64,000 nucleotides of DNA, from NCBI RefSeq assembly GCF_023008545.1, contig NZ_CP095397.1, positions 3,585,199 to 3,649,198 on the forward strand, given 5' to 3'. The stretch's first letter is position 1. Each line of letters opens with the position of its first letter. Of this stretch, positions 24,522-34,168 are shown in pieces. This stretch comes from Natribaculum luteum. Its GTDB lineage: Archaea > Halobacteriota > Halobacteria > Halobacteriales > Natrialbaceae. Position numbers and translations under genes: made by a program. Below the pieces are notes generated by a model. The model ran no database searches and was not told where the DNA came from. It saw nothing but the letters and a program-made list of their open reading frames with translations.

Positions 24522-27455
24522 ATGTTAGGGCCGCTTCGTAGAGTGATACCAGAATTTATAAGACGAAGATATACGCTAAAATTTATGATAGCGTTGCTCG
24601 TCATTGGACTTTCCGTCGGGGCGATCGGCTACGTCGGGACAGACCGGGTCGCTTCGGAAGTCCAGGAGCAGACGCAGGCCGAGCAGGCCGAATTTGCGGA
24701 GAAGGAGGTCAGGAACGTCATCAACTTCCACGAGCGGAACTTCCTCGTGACCGAGATCATCGCGTCGTCGGACCAGCTCTCGCCGCCGGACGGCACGCAA
24801 CCGACGTCCGACGAAGTCCAGGAGTTCCTCAAGAACGAACGGAACCGTCACGACGCGACGAATCACGTCCATCTCGTCAACGTCACCGCCGGCGAGGTCG
24901 TCTCCAGTACGTCGGAAGGGCTAATCGGTACCCAGTTCGACCAGACCCAGGCGCCGTGGTCGAACGAGTTGCAGACGTACGAGAACTCGGACAAACTGAT
25001 CACCGAGTATCCGCAAGTTCGCTTCCTCGGGGCGTACGAGGATCACGAGGGAACGGAGGTCATCGCGTACGCGAAACCGGTCCCTAACCAACACGGCAGC
25101 TACATGGTGAGCCAGCAGTTCGTCGTCTACACGTCCGATCTCAGCTCGTACTCCGAGCAGATGATCAACGACGACGGGCGCGTCTCGTATCTGGTCGATC
25201 CCGGATCCGACAGAATCATCATGGACCCGTCGGGAGAATCGGTGTTTTCCGAGTACGGTCACAGCGACCTCATCGATGGGCAGAACGGCTCGAAAACGAT
25301 CGAATCGCCTGGCGAAACGCTCGTCAGTTCGATCGCCGTATCTAGCGGGGAGACGTACGAAGACGGCGAGTATCTCGCTTCCTACGCCCGTATTCCCGGG
25401 GATCAGGGCTGGTACGTCGTCGTCCACACGCCGAAAGAAGAGGCGTTTAGCTTCGTCTACACCGTCCAGGAGTACGGCATCTACGCTTCAGTCGCCGGCA
25501 TTCTTCTCATCGTCCTCATCGGCGGCCTCGTCGGTCGGAACACATCCCGATCGATCGATCGACTCAAAGAGAAGGCCCAGCGGATGGAGGAAGGAGACCT
25601 CGACGTCACCTTCGAGACCGAACGCGTCGACAGCATCGGCCAGCTCTACCAGGGCTTCGCCAGCATGCGCGACTCCCTGAAAGAACAGATCCAGGAGGCA
25701 CAAAATGCACGCGAGGAAGCCGAACAGGCCCGTGCGAGGACCGAACAGGTCAACCGCCAACTCGAGGCAAAAGCCGACGAGTACAGCGACGTGATGCGAG
25801 CCTGTGGCCGCGGCGATCTCACCGCCCGCATGAATCCCGACGCGGACAACGAGACCATGCGAGAGATCGCCGAGGAGTTCAACGCGATGATCGGCGAGAT
25901 CGAACAGACCACAGAGCAGCTCAAGGCCTTCGCGACCGAGGTCGCGATCGCCTCCGAGCAGGTCACTGCCAGTTCCGAGGAGGTTCGGTCCGCATCCGAG
26001 CAAGTGACCAGATCCGTCCAGGAGATCTCCGACGGTGCCGAGCGCCAGAACGAGAGCCTCCAGTCGGTCACCCACGAGATGAACGGCCTCTCGACGACGA
26101 TCGAGGAGATCGCTTCCTCGTCGAACGAGGTCGCCGACATCGCCGAGCGGACCGCCCAGGCCGGTCAGCGCGGTCGCGAAGCGGCCCAGGACGCGATCGA
26201 CGGGATGAACGAGATCGAGGCCGAGTCGGAGTCGGCCGTCGAGGAGATCGAACGGCTCGAAGAGGAGATGGGACAGATCGACGAACTCCTCGAGTTCATC
26301 ACCGAGGTGGCAGAACAGACCAACATGCTGGCGCTGAACGCCAACATCGAAGCAGCCCGCTCGGGCAACTCCGGTGAAGGCTTCTCCGTGGTCGCCGGCG
26401 AGGTCAAGGAACTCGCCGAGGAGACCAAAGACGCCGCCGAGGACATCGAACGGCGTCTCGAACGGATCAAAGGCCAGACCGACCGCACGGCGACGGAGGT
26501 GCAGGCGACGAGCGAACACATCTCCGAACACACCGAGTCGGTCGAACGGGCGGTCGAGGCACTCGACGAGATCGCCGAGTACGCCGACGAGACGAACACC
26601 GGCGTCCAGGAAATCTCTGCGGCCAGCCAGCAGCAGGCAGCCTCGACCCAGGAGGTCGTCGCGATGGTCGACGAGGCCGCAACGATCTCCGAGCAGACGA
26701 CAGCCGAGAGCGAGAACGTCGCCGCAGCGGCCGAAGAGCAGACCACCGCGCTCACCGAAGTGTCGCGAAGCGCGAGCGACCTCACGGATCAGGCGACCCA
26801 GCTCTCCGAGGCGCTCGACCGATTCGACACCGACGCCGGCGTGATCTCCGACGCCGAACCGCTGTCCGAGACCACGATCGATCGCGAACCGCTCGTCTCG
26901 GAAGACGACGCACTCGCCGACCTCACCCAGGGAGACGATCCCGAGACCGAACCGTTCGAGACGGCCGCCGACGTCGACGTCGGTGAAGAACTCACGTACG
27001 ATCAGGACACTGCGACCGTCGAGACGAGCGAGGCGTCGACGGCGACCGACGACGTCGAGATCGATTCGCCCTCGACGACGCTCGAGGAATCCGCAAACGA
27101 GCCGGTCGCACTCGGTGGTAGTGACGACTCGAGTGAACCAGCGACGCCCGAGAGCGACGACGAACCGGTCGCACTCGGCGGGGGCGACGAACCTGCCGAG
27201 TCAGCAGTGACCGACGTCGACGACGAACCCGTCGCGCTCGGAGAGGGCAGCGAACAGGACGAACCAGCGACACCCGAGAGCAACGACGAACCGGTCGCAC
27301 TCGGTGGGGGCGACGGACCTGCCGAGCAGACGGAGATCGGCACCGACGCCGACGAAGAGGACGTCGACGAAGACGCAGAGGACGAAGACGCAGAGGACGA
27401 GGACGACGCTGACGAACACGCAGAGGACATGTTCTCGTTCGGAGACGATCGATAA
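24522..27455 (+). CDS. Methyl-accepting chemotaxis transducer (Htr family) with acidic repeat tail
   Basis: A protein of 977 aa. TM1 lies at ~21-43, an extracellular ligand-binding domain of ~275 aa (Cache-like, by size and [16 protein letters not shown] near its end) follows, then TM2 at ~318-338 and HAMP at ~338-390. The methyl-accepting domain runs ~430-770, with the conserved tip [18 protein letters not shown]. The tail (~780-977) is very acidic and carries four EPVALGG/EPVALGE units at ~20-residue spacing. The transducer passes a ligand signal to CheW/CheA, whose genes lie downstream on the other strand. The ligand is unknown. Confidence 0.88.
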   Translation: MLGPLRRVIPEFIRRRYTLKFMIALLVIGLSVGAIGYVGTDRVASEVQEQTQAEQAEFAEKEVRNVINFHERNFLVTEIIASSDQLSPPDGTQPTSDEVQEFLKNERNRHDATNHVHLVNVTAGEVVSSTSEGLIGTQFDQTQAPWSNELQTYENSDKLITEYPQVRFLGAYEDHEGTEVIAYAKPVPNQHGSYMVSQQFVVYTSDLSSYSEQMINDDGRVSYLVDPGSDRIIMDPSGESVFSEYGHSDLIDGQNGSKTIESPGETLVSSIAVSSGETYEDGEYLASYARIPGDQGWYVVVHTPKEEAFSFVYTVQEYGIYASVAGILLIVLIGGLVGRNTSRSIDRLKEKAQRMEEGDLDVTFETERVDSIGQLYQGFASMRDSLKEQIQEAQNAREEAEQARARTEQVNRQLEAKADEYSDVMRACGRGDLTARMNPDADNETMREIAEEFNAMIGEIEQTTEQLKAFATEVAIASEQVTASSEEVRSASEQVTRSVQEISDGAERQNESLQSVTHEMNGLSTTIEEIASSSNEVADIAERTAQAGQRGREAAQDAIDGMNEIEAESESAVEEIERLEEEMGQIDELLEFITEVAEQTNMLALNANIEAARSGNSGEGFSVVAGEVKELAEETKDAAEDIERRLERIKGQTDRTATEVQATSEHISEHTESVERAVEALDEIAEYADETNTGVQEISAASQQQAASTQEVVAMVDEAATISEQTTAESENVAAAAEEQTTALTEVSRSASDLTDQATQLSEALDRFDTDAGVISDAEPLSETTIDREPLVSEDDALADLTQGDDPETEPFETAADVDVGEELTYDQDTATVETSEASTATDDVEIDSPSTTLEESANEPVALGGSDDSSEPATPESDDEPVALGGGDEPAESAVTDVDDEPVALGEGSEQDEPATPESNDEPVALGGGDGPAEQTEIGTDADEEDVDEDAEDEDAEDEDDADEHAEDMFSFGDDR

Positions 27456-27469
27456 CGTTCCCGTCCAAT

Positions 27470-27481
27470 TCGACGTTTTTG
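27470..27481 (+). terminator. T-rich signal after the htr gene
   Basis: A GACGTTTTTGC run follows the htr stop codon by about 15-25 nt in the space between convergent htr and cheR, and fits an archaeal terminator. Confidence 0.4.
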
Positions 27482-27584
27482 CTCACCTGCGGAACCAGTA
27501 CGCGCCTCGGCTTCGCTGGTGGTCGAACCCATCGCTACCGCTCGTCGGGAGACGTCGACAGGCGCGTATTTGGCCGATAACGAG

Positions 27585-28421
27585 TCAGTTCGTGGTCGCC
27601 GAGTGCGATTCCGTCACTTCTCGCTGATAGATCCGCAGCCGTCCGTCACGCGCTCGAAACGACGATTTGAGGTCCGGCGGGATCGTCTCGGCCTTCCCGA
27701 TGACGAGGTACCCTCCGGGACGAAGCGACTTCGCGATCGTCTCGAGCATCGACTGTTTGTACTCGCTGTCGATGTAAATGAAGAGGTTACGACAGACGAC
27801 CAGGTCGAAGCCGGACTTGGAGTCGTCCTTGATGAGGTCGTGGCGTTCGAACGTTACGTTTCGTTTGATCTCGTCGACGACGCGGAAGGTTCCACCCGAT
27901 CGGTCGACGAACCGTTCGTAATTCGGGAGAAACTCGAGTTGGTCGCCGATGTCGACGGTCCGCGACTCCTCGTAGACTCCTCGGTGTGCTGTCTCGAGTG
28001 CCGTTTCACTGATATCTGTCGCGAGGATGTGAACGGTAGCCTCGTCGATCCGTGGATCGGCGTGTGCGAGCATCGACAACGAGTAGGGTTCGCGGCCGTC
28101 GGCACAGGCGGCGCTCCAGACGTGCACGGAGTCGTTCGTCTTCGAGAGCGTCCGGAGGACGTCTTGGATCCCCTCCCAGACGTCCGGGTTGCGAAAGAAG
28201 CCAGTGACGTTGATACTCATCGACTCGAGTAGCGCCTCCTGTTCGCCCGGGTCTGCTCGAAGCAGTTCGAGGTACTCCTCGTAGGTGGTCGTCTGGGTCC
28301 GGCGCATGCGCGAGGAGAGCCGCCTGTCGAGGTAGCCGTCGTTGTAGTGGCTCGTCGCGAACGACAACTCCTCTTCGACGTACTCGAGCAGTTCCCCAAA
28401 CGCGTCTGCGTCGGTCGTCAC
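27585..28421 (-). CDS. cheR: Chemotaxis protein methyltransferase CheR
   Basis: A protein of 278 aa. The N-terminal helical CheR_N domain (~1-75; SSRMRRTQTTTYEEYLELL) precedes a class I SAM methyltransferase: VWSAACADGREPYSL is the SAM-binding motif I, DLVVCRNLFIY motif IV, and LRPGGYLVIGKAE a later strand. It methylates glutamates of Htr transducers, opposing CheB. It is the last gene of the minus-strand che operon, coupled to cheD by ATGA overlap. Confidence 0.95.
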   Translation of the reverse strand: MTTDADAFGELLEYVEEELSFATSHYNDGYLDRRLSSRMRRTQTTTYEEYLELLRADPGEQEALLESMSINVTGFFRNPDVWEGIQDVLRTLSKTNDSVHVWSAACADGREPYSLSMLAHADPRIDEATVHILATDISETALETAHRGVYEESRTVDIGDQLEFLPNYERFVDRSGGTFRVVDEIKRNVTFERHDLIKDDSKSGFDLVVCRNLFIYIDSEYKQSMLETIAKSLRPGGYLVIGKAETIPPDLKSSFRARDGRLRIYQREVTESHSATTN

Positions 28422-28933
28422 AGTTCCGTCACTCCAGCGTCGCCGTTTGCGGTCTGGACCGAGAGCGTCCCCGACGCCGGCGTGAACTCGACGGTTCGGC
28501 CGTGTTTTCCGCCTGTGTCCTCGTCGATCAGCGGGACGCCGAGTTTCTCGAGTTCGTCGATCGCCGCCTCGACGTTTCGCTGGCCGACGCTCTCGTCGAA
28601 ACTCTCGAACTCGAACATGTCGCTTCCGCCGGCGATCTTGGCCTCGACCGACGTGTAACTCGCCCCGCGCTCGACCATTCGCCGGAGGAGCGCCCGGATC
28701 GCCGTGTCGGCGTACTTGCCAGGTTTCTGGTCGCTGTTTTCGGCCTCGTCACCGTTCGGGAGCATGACGTGTGCGAGTCCGCCGATCCCCGAGTCCGGAT
28801 CGTAGAGGGCGATCGCGAGACAGGACCCGAGCCCGTAGGACTTGAGCGTGTCGTCGCCTTCGGTTACGGCCAGTTCGGCGATGCCGACCTGTACCGGGTC
28901 CGGAATCCCTGGTTCGCTTCCGTACGTTTTCAT
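28418..28933 (-). CDS. cheD: Chemotaxis protein CheD (receptor glutamine deamidase)
   Basis: A protein of 171 aa. The signature is LKSYGLGSCLAIALYD (catalytic Cys) and GGLAHVMLPNG (catalytic His), followed by KYADTAIRALLRRMVERGA and AKIAGGSDMF. CheD deamidates receptor glutamines and, in archaea, works with CheC proteins and the CheF adaptors. The upstream end overlaps the stop of ORF77, and its stop overlaps cheR. Confidence 0.95.
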   Translation of the reverse strand: MKTYGSEPGIPDPVQVGIAELAVTEGDDTLKSYGLGSCLAIALYDPDSGIGGLAHVMLPNGDEAENSDQKPGKYADTAIRALLRRMVERGASYTSVEAKIAGGSDMFEFESFDESVGQRNVEAAIDELEKLGVPLIDEDTGGKHGRTVEFTPASGTLSVQTANGDAGVTEL

Positions 28934-29163
28934 GGTGTGACGGCGCGGAAGTGCGCCCCTCGATGGGTGCGGGTGTGGGGGCGGGGGCGGGGATGCGCGT
29001 CGACCGCGCGACCGGCCACCGCGCGCTGGCCGGCGACTGGTTGGACGTCGATACGACCGCGCGTCGCGTCCCGTCCGCTTGCGGCGTCACCGACGGTCAG
29101 TCGGGTCGACGAACGCGGGTCGACGGTGACCACCTCGTGACGGGCGTCAGCAGCTTCGATCAT
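28930..29163 (-). CDS. ORF77: unrecognised small protein wedged between cheC and cheD
   Basis: A 77-aa frame that fills the only gap in the cheC-cheD-cheR series. Its ATG overlaps the stop of the tandem cheC gene by 4 nt (ATGA) and its stop overlaps the cheD ATG by 4 nt. Its codons end mostly in G or C. The first ~30 residues (IEAADARHEVVTVDPRSST...) look like ordinary protein; the C-terminal third is rich in Arg, His and Pro, and the protein is unusually basic for a haloarchaeon. I recognise no family. The double overlap supports translation; the composition argues for caution. Confidence 0.5.
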   Translation of the reverse strand: MIEAADARHEVVTVDPRSSTRLTVGDAASGRDATRGRIDVQPVAGQRAVAGRAVDAHPRPRPHTRTHRGAHFRAVTP

Positions 29164-30407
29164 GAGTCACCCGACGTGTTCTCGACTTCCTGGAACTCCG
29201 CGGTGGTCGGGGTGTCGCCGACCCGATCGACGTCGAGGTCGTTCAACGCTCGCTCGAGGTCGTCCTCGTCGGGAATCGCGTAGATCTCGCAGTCGAACTC
29301 CCGACCGTCGGCGACCACGACCGTGTCGAAGACGAACGCGAAGTCCTGGTTCTCTCCGAGCTGGATGATGACCGGATCGACCGCGGCCGCACCGAGGTCG
29401 TGGATGAACTCCGGCGTCGAGTGGTCGATCGTCGTATCGAGGACGTTCGCCCACCCGTCGAGGAAGCCACTGGCCATGATGTTCCCGAGTTCTTTGATTG
29501 CGCTCTTTTCCATCTCGTCGAAGCCCTCCTCGTCGGACTCCATCGGCACCATGGCGTCGACGATCTCGTGGGCCGACTCCTCGTCGAACAGAAACAGGAG
29601 GTAGCCACTCGGGATGCCCTCGAACTCGAAGGCGATGCCGACGAGCATCCGATCTGCGACTTCCTGCGGGATCGCCTCGAGCGAAAGGAAGTTCAGGCGT
29701 CGGATCTCGACGCTGGTTTCGATCCCGGTGAGCGTCGTCGCCGTGTTCGCGACCTCCTCGGCACCCTGCTGGGCCATGCGATCGAAGCCGTCGAGTTTAT
29801 CGTACTCGATCCCGCCGCTGGTACGGAGACGGTCGAGCAGCGACGCCATCGAATCGTGTTCCGGGAACAGGTAGTGACTGAAGGCGATCTCGGTACCGAC
29901 GGCCTCGATGTGGCTCTGGAACAGCAATGCGAGGTCGTCTTCGTCGGGCATCTCGTTGCCGTCGCCGAAGAACAGTTCTACAGATCGACCCTCGACGAAC
30001 TCGGGCGTCGAGACGTCGATGACTGTCTCTAAGACGTCGGCCCAGCCGTCGATGAACCCGCTGTTCATGATGTGGCCGACCTCGGTGGTGGCGCTTTTGT
30101 TCATCTCGTCGAACTCTTCGGCGTCGGATTCCGAGAGCAGCGTCTTCACGATTCGAAGTGCGCTGTCGCGGTCGAAGACCATGACCGAGTGGCCCTCGAG
30201 TCCGCCGCTCAGTTCGACGCGGACGCCGACTTTCTCGGTCCCGTCTTCGAAGTCGCGTCGGATCTCCTTGCCGCGCATGAAGTTCAACTTCGTCACACCG
30301 ACCCGCGTGTCGACGCCTGTCATCCGCGTCAGTCTACCGGCCGCGAGTCCAGCCCCCTCGCGGGCGATCCGGTAGAACGTTCCCAGTGCGTTGACGTCGA
30401 GTTTCAT
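29160..30407 (-). CDS. cheC: Tandem CheC protein (two CheC domains)
   Basis: A protein of 415 aa with two CheC/CheX-type phosphatase units, residues ~1-200 and ~200-390. Both have the helix motif: EMNKSATTEVGHIMNSGFIDG in the first (E...N pair preserved) and EMEKSAIKELGNIMASGFLDG in the second. Such helices dephosphorylate CheY-P. CheC also binds CheD. Double-domain versions are known in haloarchaea. It is coupled by ATGA overlap to the single-domain cheC upstream and to ORF77 downstream. Confidence 0.9.
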   Translation of the reverse strand: MKLDVNALGTFYRIAREGAGLAAGRLTRMTGVDTRVGVTKLNFMRGKEIRRDFEDGTEKVGVRVELSGGLEGHSVMVFDRDSALRIVKTLLSESDAEEFDEMNKSATTEVGHIMNSGFIDGWADVLETVIDVSTPEFVEGRSVELFFGDGNEMPDEDDLALLFQSHIEAVGTEIAFSHYLFPEHDSMASLLDRLRTSGGIEYDKLDGFDRMAQQGAEEVANTATTLTGIETSVEIRRLNFLSLEAIPQEVADRMLVGIAFEFEGIPSGYLLFLFDEESAHEIVDAMVPMESDEEGFDEMEKSAIKELGNIMASGFLDGWANVLDTTIDHSTPEFIHDLGAAAVDPVIIQLGENQDFAFVFDTVVVADGREFDCEIYAIPDEDDLERALNDLDVDRVGDTPTTAEFQEVENTSGDS

Positions 30408-31003
30408 GTCGTCTGAACTTCGATCCCGTTGACCATCTCGACGAACTCTTCTAAGTCGGGGAGGGCATAGATTTCGGCCTCGAGCTGGTAGCTCGGCACG
30501 GACAGGTTCGAGTCGAAAAACAGTGCGAGGTCGTCACCGCCCAGGCCAGCGGTTCGAACGACGACTTCTCCGGCGGGTGCGTACACGAGCTGTGGCGCGG
30601 CGATGTCGATGCCGCGACCGAGGACGTCGGCCCAGCCGTCGATGAATCCGCTCGCCATCATGTTGCCCATCTCTTCGACTGCGCTGCGGGCCATCTTCCC
30701 GGAGACGCTCGACATGTCGTCGACGACGTCGCGAAGCATGATCGCGGTGATCTTCTTCGCGCTCTCTTCGGGAAAGAGGACGAGAATGTGTCCGTGTGGG
30801 GGGTCAAGCAGTCGTACGCGGACGCCGACCCGCTTGCCCGCGTCGAGTTGTGATTTGATGTCCTCGACGTCGATGAAGTTCGTCTTCGTTACCTCCATCC
30901 GGGCGTCTTCGCCCGTCAGTTTGCTCATGTTGTCGGCGACGCCGTTCGTCCCGACTTTTGCCATTTCGTTGATGAAACTTAGCTTCCTGATATCGACCAT
31001 CAT
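30404..31003 (-). CDS. cheC: Single-domain CheC phosphatase
   Basis: A protein of 199 aa. One CheC unit, with helix KMARSAVEEMGNMMASGFIDG carrying the E-x2-N signature and GWADVLGRGIDIAAP after it. The first helix of a canonical CheC (near residue 10-30) reads LSFINEMAKVGTNGVADNMS, keeping an E/N pair weakly. It probably removes phosphate from CheY or binds CheD. It begins 33 nt after cheA and overlaps the tandem cheC start. Confidence 0.9.
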   Translation of the reverse strand: MMVDIRKLSFINEMAKVGTNGVADNMSKLTGEDARMEVTKTNFIDVEDIKSQLDAGKRVGVRVRLLDPPHGHILVLFPEESAKKITAIMLRDVVDDMSSVSGKMARSAVEEMGNMMASGFIDGWADVLGRGIDIAAPQLVYAPAGEVVVRTAGLGGDDLALFFDSNLSVPSYQLEAEIYALPDLEEFVEMVNGIEVQTT

Positions 31004-31036
31004 CGTCCTAAATACCTCCGTAGTGTTCGCTGTCGT

Positions 31037-34000
31037 TCATAGCGTCTTCACGTCTAGAATGTTGATCACTTCGCCCCGGCCGCGAACCGTCGCGCCGCTC
31101 AACCCGGGAATGTCTCCCATGAACCCTTCGAACGGCTTGACGACGACCTCCTGCTGGCTGTGAACCTCGTCACACCGTAACGCGACGGGGCGGACCCCGT
31201 CGCGGATGCGGACGAACATTCCGTCGTCGGTCGCAGCGTCGTCGGGCGTGTCGAGTGCGTCGGCGAGGTCGACGACGGGGACGTCCTCGCCGTCGGATTC
31301 GAGGAACTCCGAGTTGCGACCCGACTCGACGGCCGCCGCCGTTTCGACGTCGTGGACGACCTTCGTCGGGACGCCGAACTCTTCGCCGCCGCTCTCGACG
31401 AACAGGACGTCCGCGATCGCGACCGTAACGGGGAGAGACAGTGTGAACGTCGTCCCCTCGCCAGGTTCGCTCTCGACCGACACGGTCCCGTCGAGGTCGT
31501 CGATCGTTCGCCTGACGACGTCCATCCCGACGCCGCGACCGCTGATGTCGGTGACCTCGTCGGCCGTCGACAGGCCGGGATGGAAGACGAGTTCGTACGC
31601 GTCGTCGTCAGAGAGGTCCGCGGCCTCCGCTTCGGTGAGGACGTCGGCGTCGACGGCGGCCGAGCGGAGCCGATCCGGATCGAGCCCGTTGCCGTCGTCT
31701 TCGATCTCGATCGTGACGCGGTCGCGGGCGCGGTCGGCGCGCAGTTCGACGGTTCCCTCGCGGGGCTTGCCCGCTGCTTCGCGCTCTTCTGGCGGCTCGA
31801 TGCCGTGATCGACGGCGTTTCGAACCAGGTGGATCAGCGGATCGCCGATCCGATCGAGGATACTCCGGTCGAGTTCGACGTCTTCGCCCGACATTTCGAG
31901 GGCAACGTCTTTGTCCTGCTCTCGAGCGATGTCACGGACGACGCGCGGCAATCGACTTACGACCGTCTGGAGCGGCACGAGACGGATCTCCATGACGGTC
32001 TCTTGCAGGTCGGACGTGATGTCGTCTAGGTCGTCGAGTTCCCTGTCGATCGTCATCAGGTCCGCACCCGACTCGATCGCGTGCCGGAGGCGAACGCGAC
32101 TCGTGACGAGCCCCTCGACGAGGTTGAGCAGGGAGTCGATCTGATCGACGTCGACTCGCATGGACTGGATCTGGTCCGTCGTTTCGTCGGTCTCCGGCTG
32201 CTCGTCGACGTCGGGAACGGTGATGTCGGGGATCACCAGCTCGCTGTCGTCGGCAGTCGGCGACTCTCGAGCGTCTCTCGAGGCGAGTTCGGACTCCTCG
32301 TCGCCGACGGTCTCACCGGCTTCGTCTGCCGAGGCGAACTCGGTGTCCGACACGGCGTGATCGTCGACCGAGCCCGTAACGTCGAACTCGCCAACCGAAT
32401 CGGTAACGGCCGACTCGTCGAACTCGTCAGCAGTCGACTCGTCGAATCCATCGTCAAACACGTCGACGCTCGAGTCGTCAAATTCCTCGTCGAACCCGCC
32501 TTCGATCGTCTCGAACCCGTCGTCTTCGAGCGCCGCGTCCGCGAACTGGTCGGGCTCGTCGGCCGGTTCGGCAAACGACGCGTCCGTCGGCTCACGTCCG
32601 AACGCGTCACCGAAATCGTCGGTCTCGCCGTCGGCGGATTCGTCCTCGTCTGCCGTGACGTCTTCGTCGCGTTTCTCGATCTTCTCGTCGTCGAACTCGA
32701 CCGCCGTAGACTCCTCGAGTCGGTCGTCACGGTCGGCTACCGTGGCCGGTTCGTCAGCGTCGGCAGCGGCAGTGACGCCGTCGGTCGATTCTGGATCGTC
32801 CTCGGCGTCCGAATCCCCCCCGAGACCGTCCTCGTCGAACGTGAGCGCGTCGTCGGCCGGATCGGCCGTCGTGGCGTCTGTCGTCTGGTCGGGGCCGGCC
32901 TCGGTCGCGTCGTCGTCGGCTGCCGACTCGGGCTCGACGAGGAAGTCTTCCGCGTCGCTCGCCTCGACCTCGAGGAACGAGGGGTCGTCGACGTCCACGT
33001 CGTCACCGAGGAGTTCGTCCATCCCGACCTCGTCTTCGCTGTCGAACTCGTCGAACTCGAGGTCGTCGAGTTCGTCTTGTAACTCGTCGAAGCCGACCAT
33101 CTCGACTTCCTCTTTGAGTTCGTCGAAGACGGCACTCGCATCGTCGACATCGTCGGCGTCGTCCGCGTCACTCTCGGACTCGTCGGCGGTCGCTTCTTCG
33201 GCTTCGTCGTCGGCCGACTCGGGTTCCGCCGACTCGGGATCGAGGTCGTCTTCGTCCTCGAACAGGTCGTCGAACGACCCGGCCTCGCCCATGTCGTCGA
33301 ACGCGCTGACGTCGCCGACGTCTTCGACCATCGCGTCGAGGTCGTCGAACTCGTCGAACTCACCGAGCAGTTCGTCGACGGACATCTCGTTTGCCTCCTC
33401 GGAAGAGAGATCGTCGTCGACGTCGAGTTCGGCGTCGGCAGTCGCTGCCGCCGGTTCGAACCGGTCGGTCACGACGACGATCTCGAAGTCGGTGACGGCG
33501 TCGACCGGCTCGAGTGCGGCGGCGATCGAACTCTCGCCGACTGCCGTTCCGAAGACGGCGTCGAACGTGTCGCCGTACGCACCGGTCGCGATCGTCTCGC
33601 GGTCCGGCTCGGTGCCAATCAGGTCGAACGCGTCGATCAGCGCGTCGACGACGAGGATTCCGTTGTTCACGTCTCCGTCTTCGTCGATCGAGAGGCGGAC
33701 GAAGTACGCCTCGTGACCGTCGTCGGTCGGCGCGTCGAGTTCCTCGAGGACGGCGTCGATCTCGTCGTCGGTCGGCGGAGAGAGGTGTGCCGCGTCGCTT
33801 TCGATCTGCCTCCGGAGGGCGTCGATCGTCGGCGACGGATCGGTTCGGACCTCGCCGTGGGCGGCGACCTCGTCGATCATCGCCTCCAGTTCGTCGACGC
33901 CGTCGAAGACGGTATCCATGAGTTCCGGCGTGACAGTGGCGTCTCCCGTACGAACGGCGTCGAGGAGGTCCTCGATCGCGTGTGCGAGGTCGCTCGCCTG

Positions 34001-34168
34001 GGTCAACCCCATCGCCCCGCAGTTCCCCTTCAGGGTGTGTGCGGCCCGGAAGATCGCCTCCATCGCCTCCTCGTCGTCGGGCGACCGCTCGAGTGCCAGC
34101 AGCGAGTTGTTCAACTCCGTGATGTGTTCTTCACTTTCCTGAACGAAGTCGGTCCAGTAGTCACTCAT
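31037..34168 (-). CDS. cheA: Chemotaxis histidine kinase CheA
   Basis: A protein of 1043 aa from the ATG before SDYWTDFVQ; the longer frame overlaps cheB coding and is rejected. The HPt domain has the phospho-acceptor His44 in FRAAHTLKGNCGAMG. A CheY-binding P2-like region (~150-250) follows, then ~390 residues (~270-660) of extremely acidic, Ser-poor low complexity. The P3 dimerisation helix starts at ~670 (SMRVDVDQIDSLLNLVEG). The kinase has N-box LVRNAVDHGIEPPEE, G1 DDGNGLDPDRL and G2 DISGRGVGMDVVR, and a CheW-like P5 ends the protein. It phosphorylates CheY and CheB. The linker makes it far longer than bacterial CheA (~650 aa). Confidence 0.95.
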   Translation of the reverse strand: MSDYWTDFVQESEEHITELNNSLLALERSPDDEEAMEAIFRAAHTLKGNCGAMGLTQASDLAHAIEDLLDAVRTGDATVTPELMDTVFDGVDELEAMIDEVAAHGEVRTDPSPTIDALRRQIESDAAHLSPPTDDEIDAVLEELDAPTDDGHEAYFVRLSIDEDGDVNNGILVVDALIDAFDLIGTEPDRETIATGAYGDTFDAVFGTAVGESSIAAALEPVDAVTDFEIVVVTDRFEPAAATADAELDVDDDLSSEEANEMSVDELLGEFDEFDDLDAMVEDVGDVSAFDDMGEAGSFDDLFEDEDDLDPESAEPESADDEAEEATADESESDADDADDVDDASAVFDELKEEVEMVGFDELQDELDDLEFDEFDSEDEVGMDELLGDDVDVDDPSFLEVEASDAEDFLVEPESAADDDATEAGPDQTTDATTADPADDALTFDEDGLGGDSDAEDDPESTDGVTAAADADEPATVADRDDRLEESTAVEFDDEKIEKRDEDVTADEDESADGETDDFGDAFGREPTDASFAEPADEPDQFADAALEDDGFETIEGGFDEEFDDSSVDVFDDGFDESTADEFDESAVTDSVGEFDVTGSVDDHAVSDTEFASADEAGETVGDEESELASRDARESPTADDSELVIPDITVPDVDEQPETDETTDQIQSMRVDVDQIDSLLNLVEGLVTSRVRLRHAIESGADLMTIDRELDDLDDITSDLQETVMEIRLVPLQTVVSRLPRVVRDIAREQDKDVALEMSGEDVELDRSILDRIGDPLIHLVRNAVDHGIEPPEEREAAGKPREGTVELRADRARDRVTIEIEDDGNGLDPDRLRSAAVDADVLTEAEAADLSDDDAYELVFHPGLSTADEVTDISGRGVGMDVVRRTIDDLDGTVSVESEPGEGTTFTLSLPVTVAIADVLFVESGGEEFGVPTKVVHDVETAAAVESGRNSEFLESDGEDVPVVDLADALDTPDDAATDDGMFVRIRDGVRPVALRCDEVHSQQEVVVKPFEGFMGDIPGLSGATVRGRGEVINILDVKTL

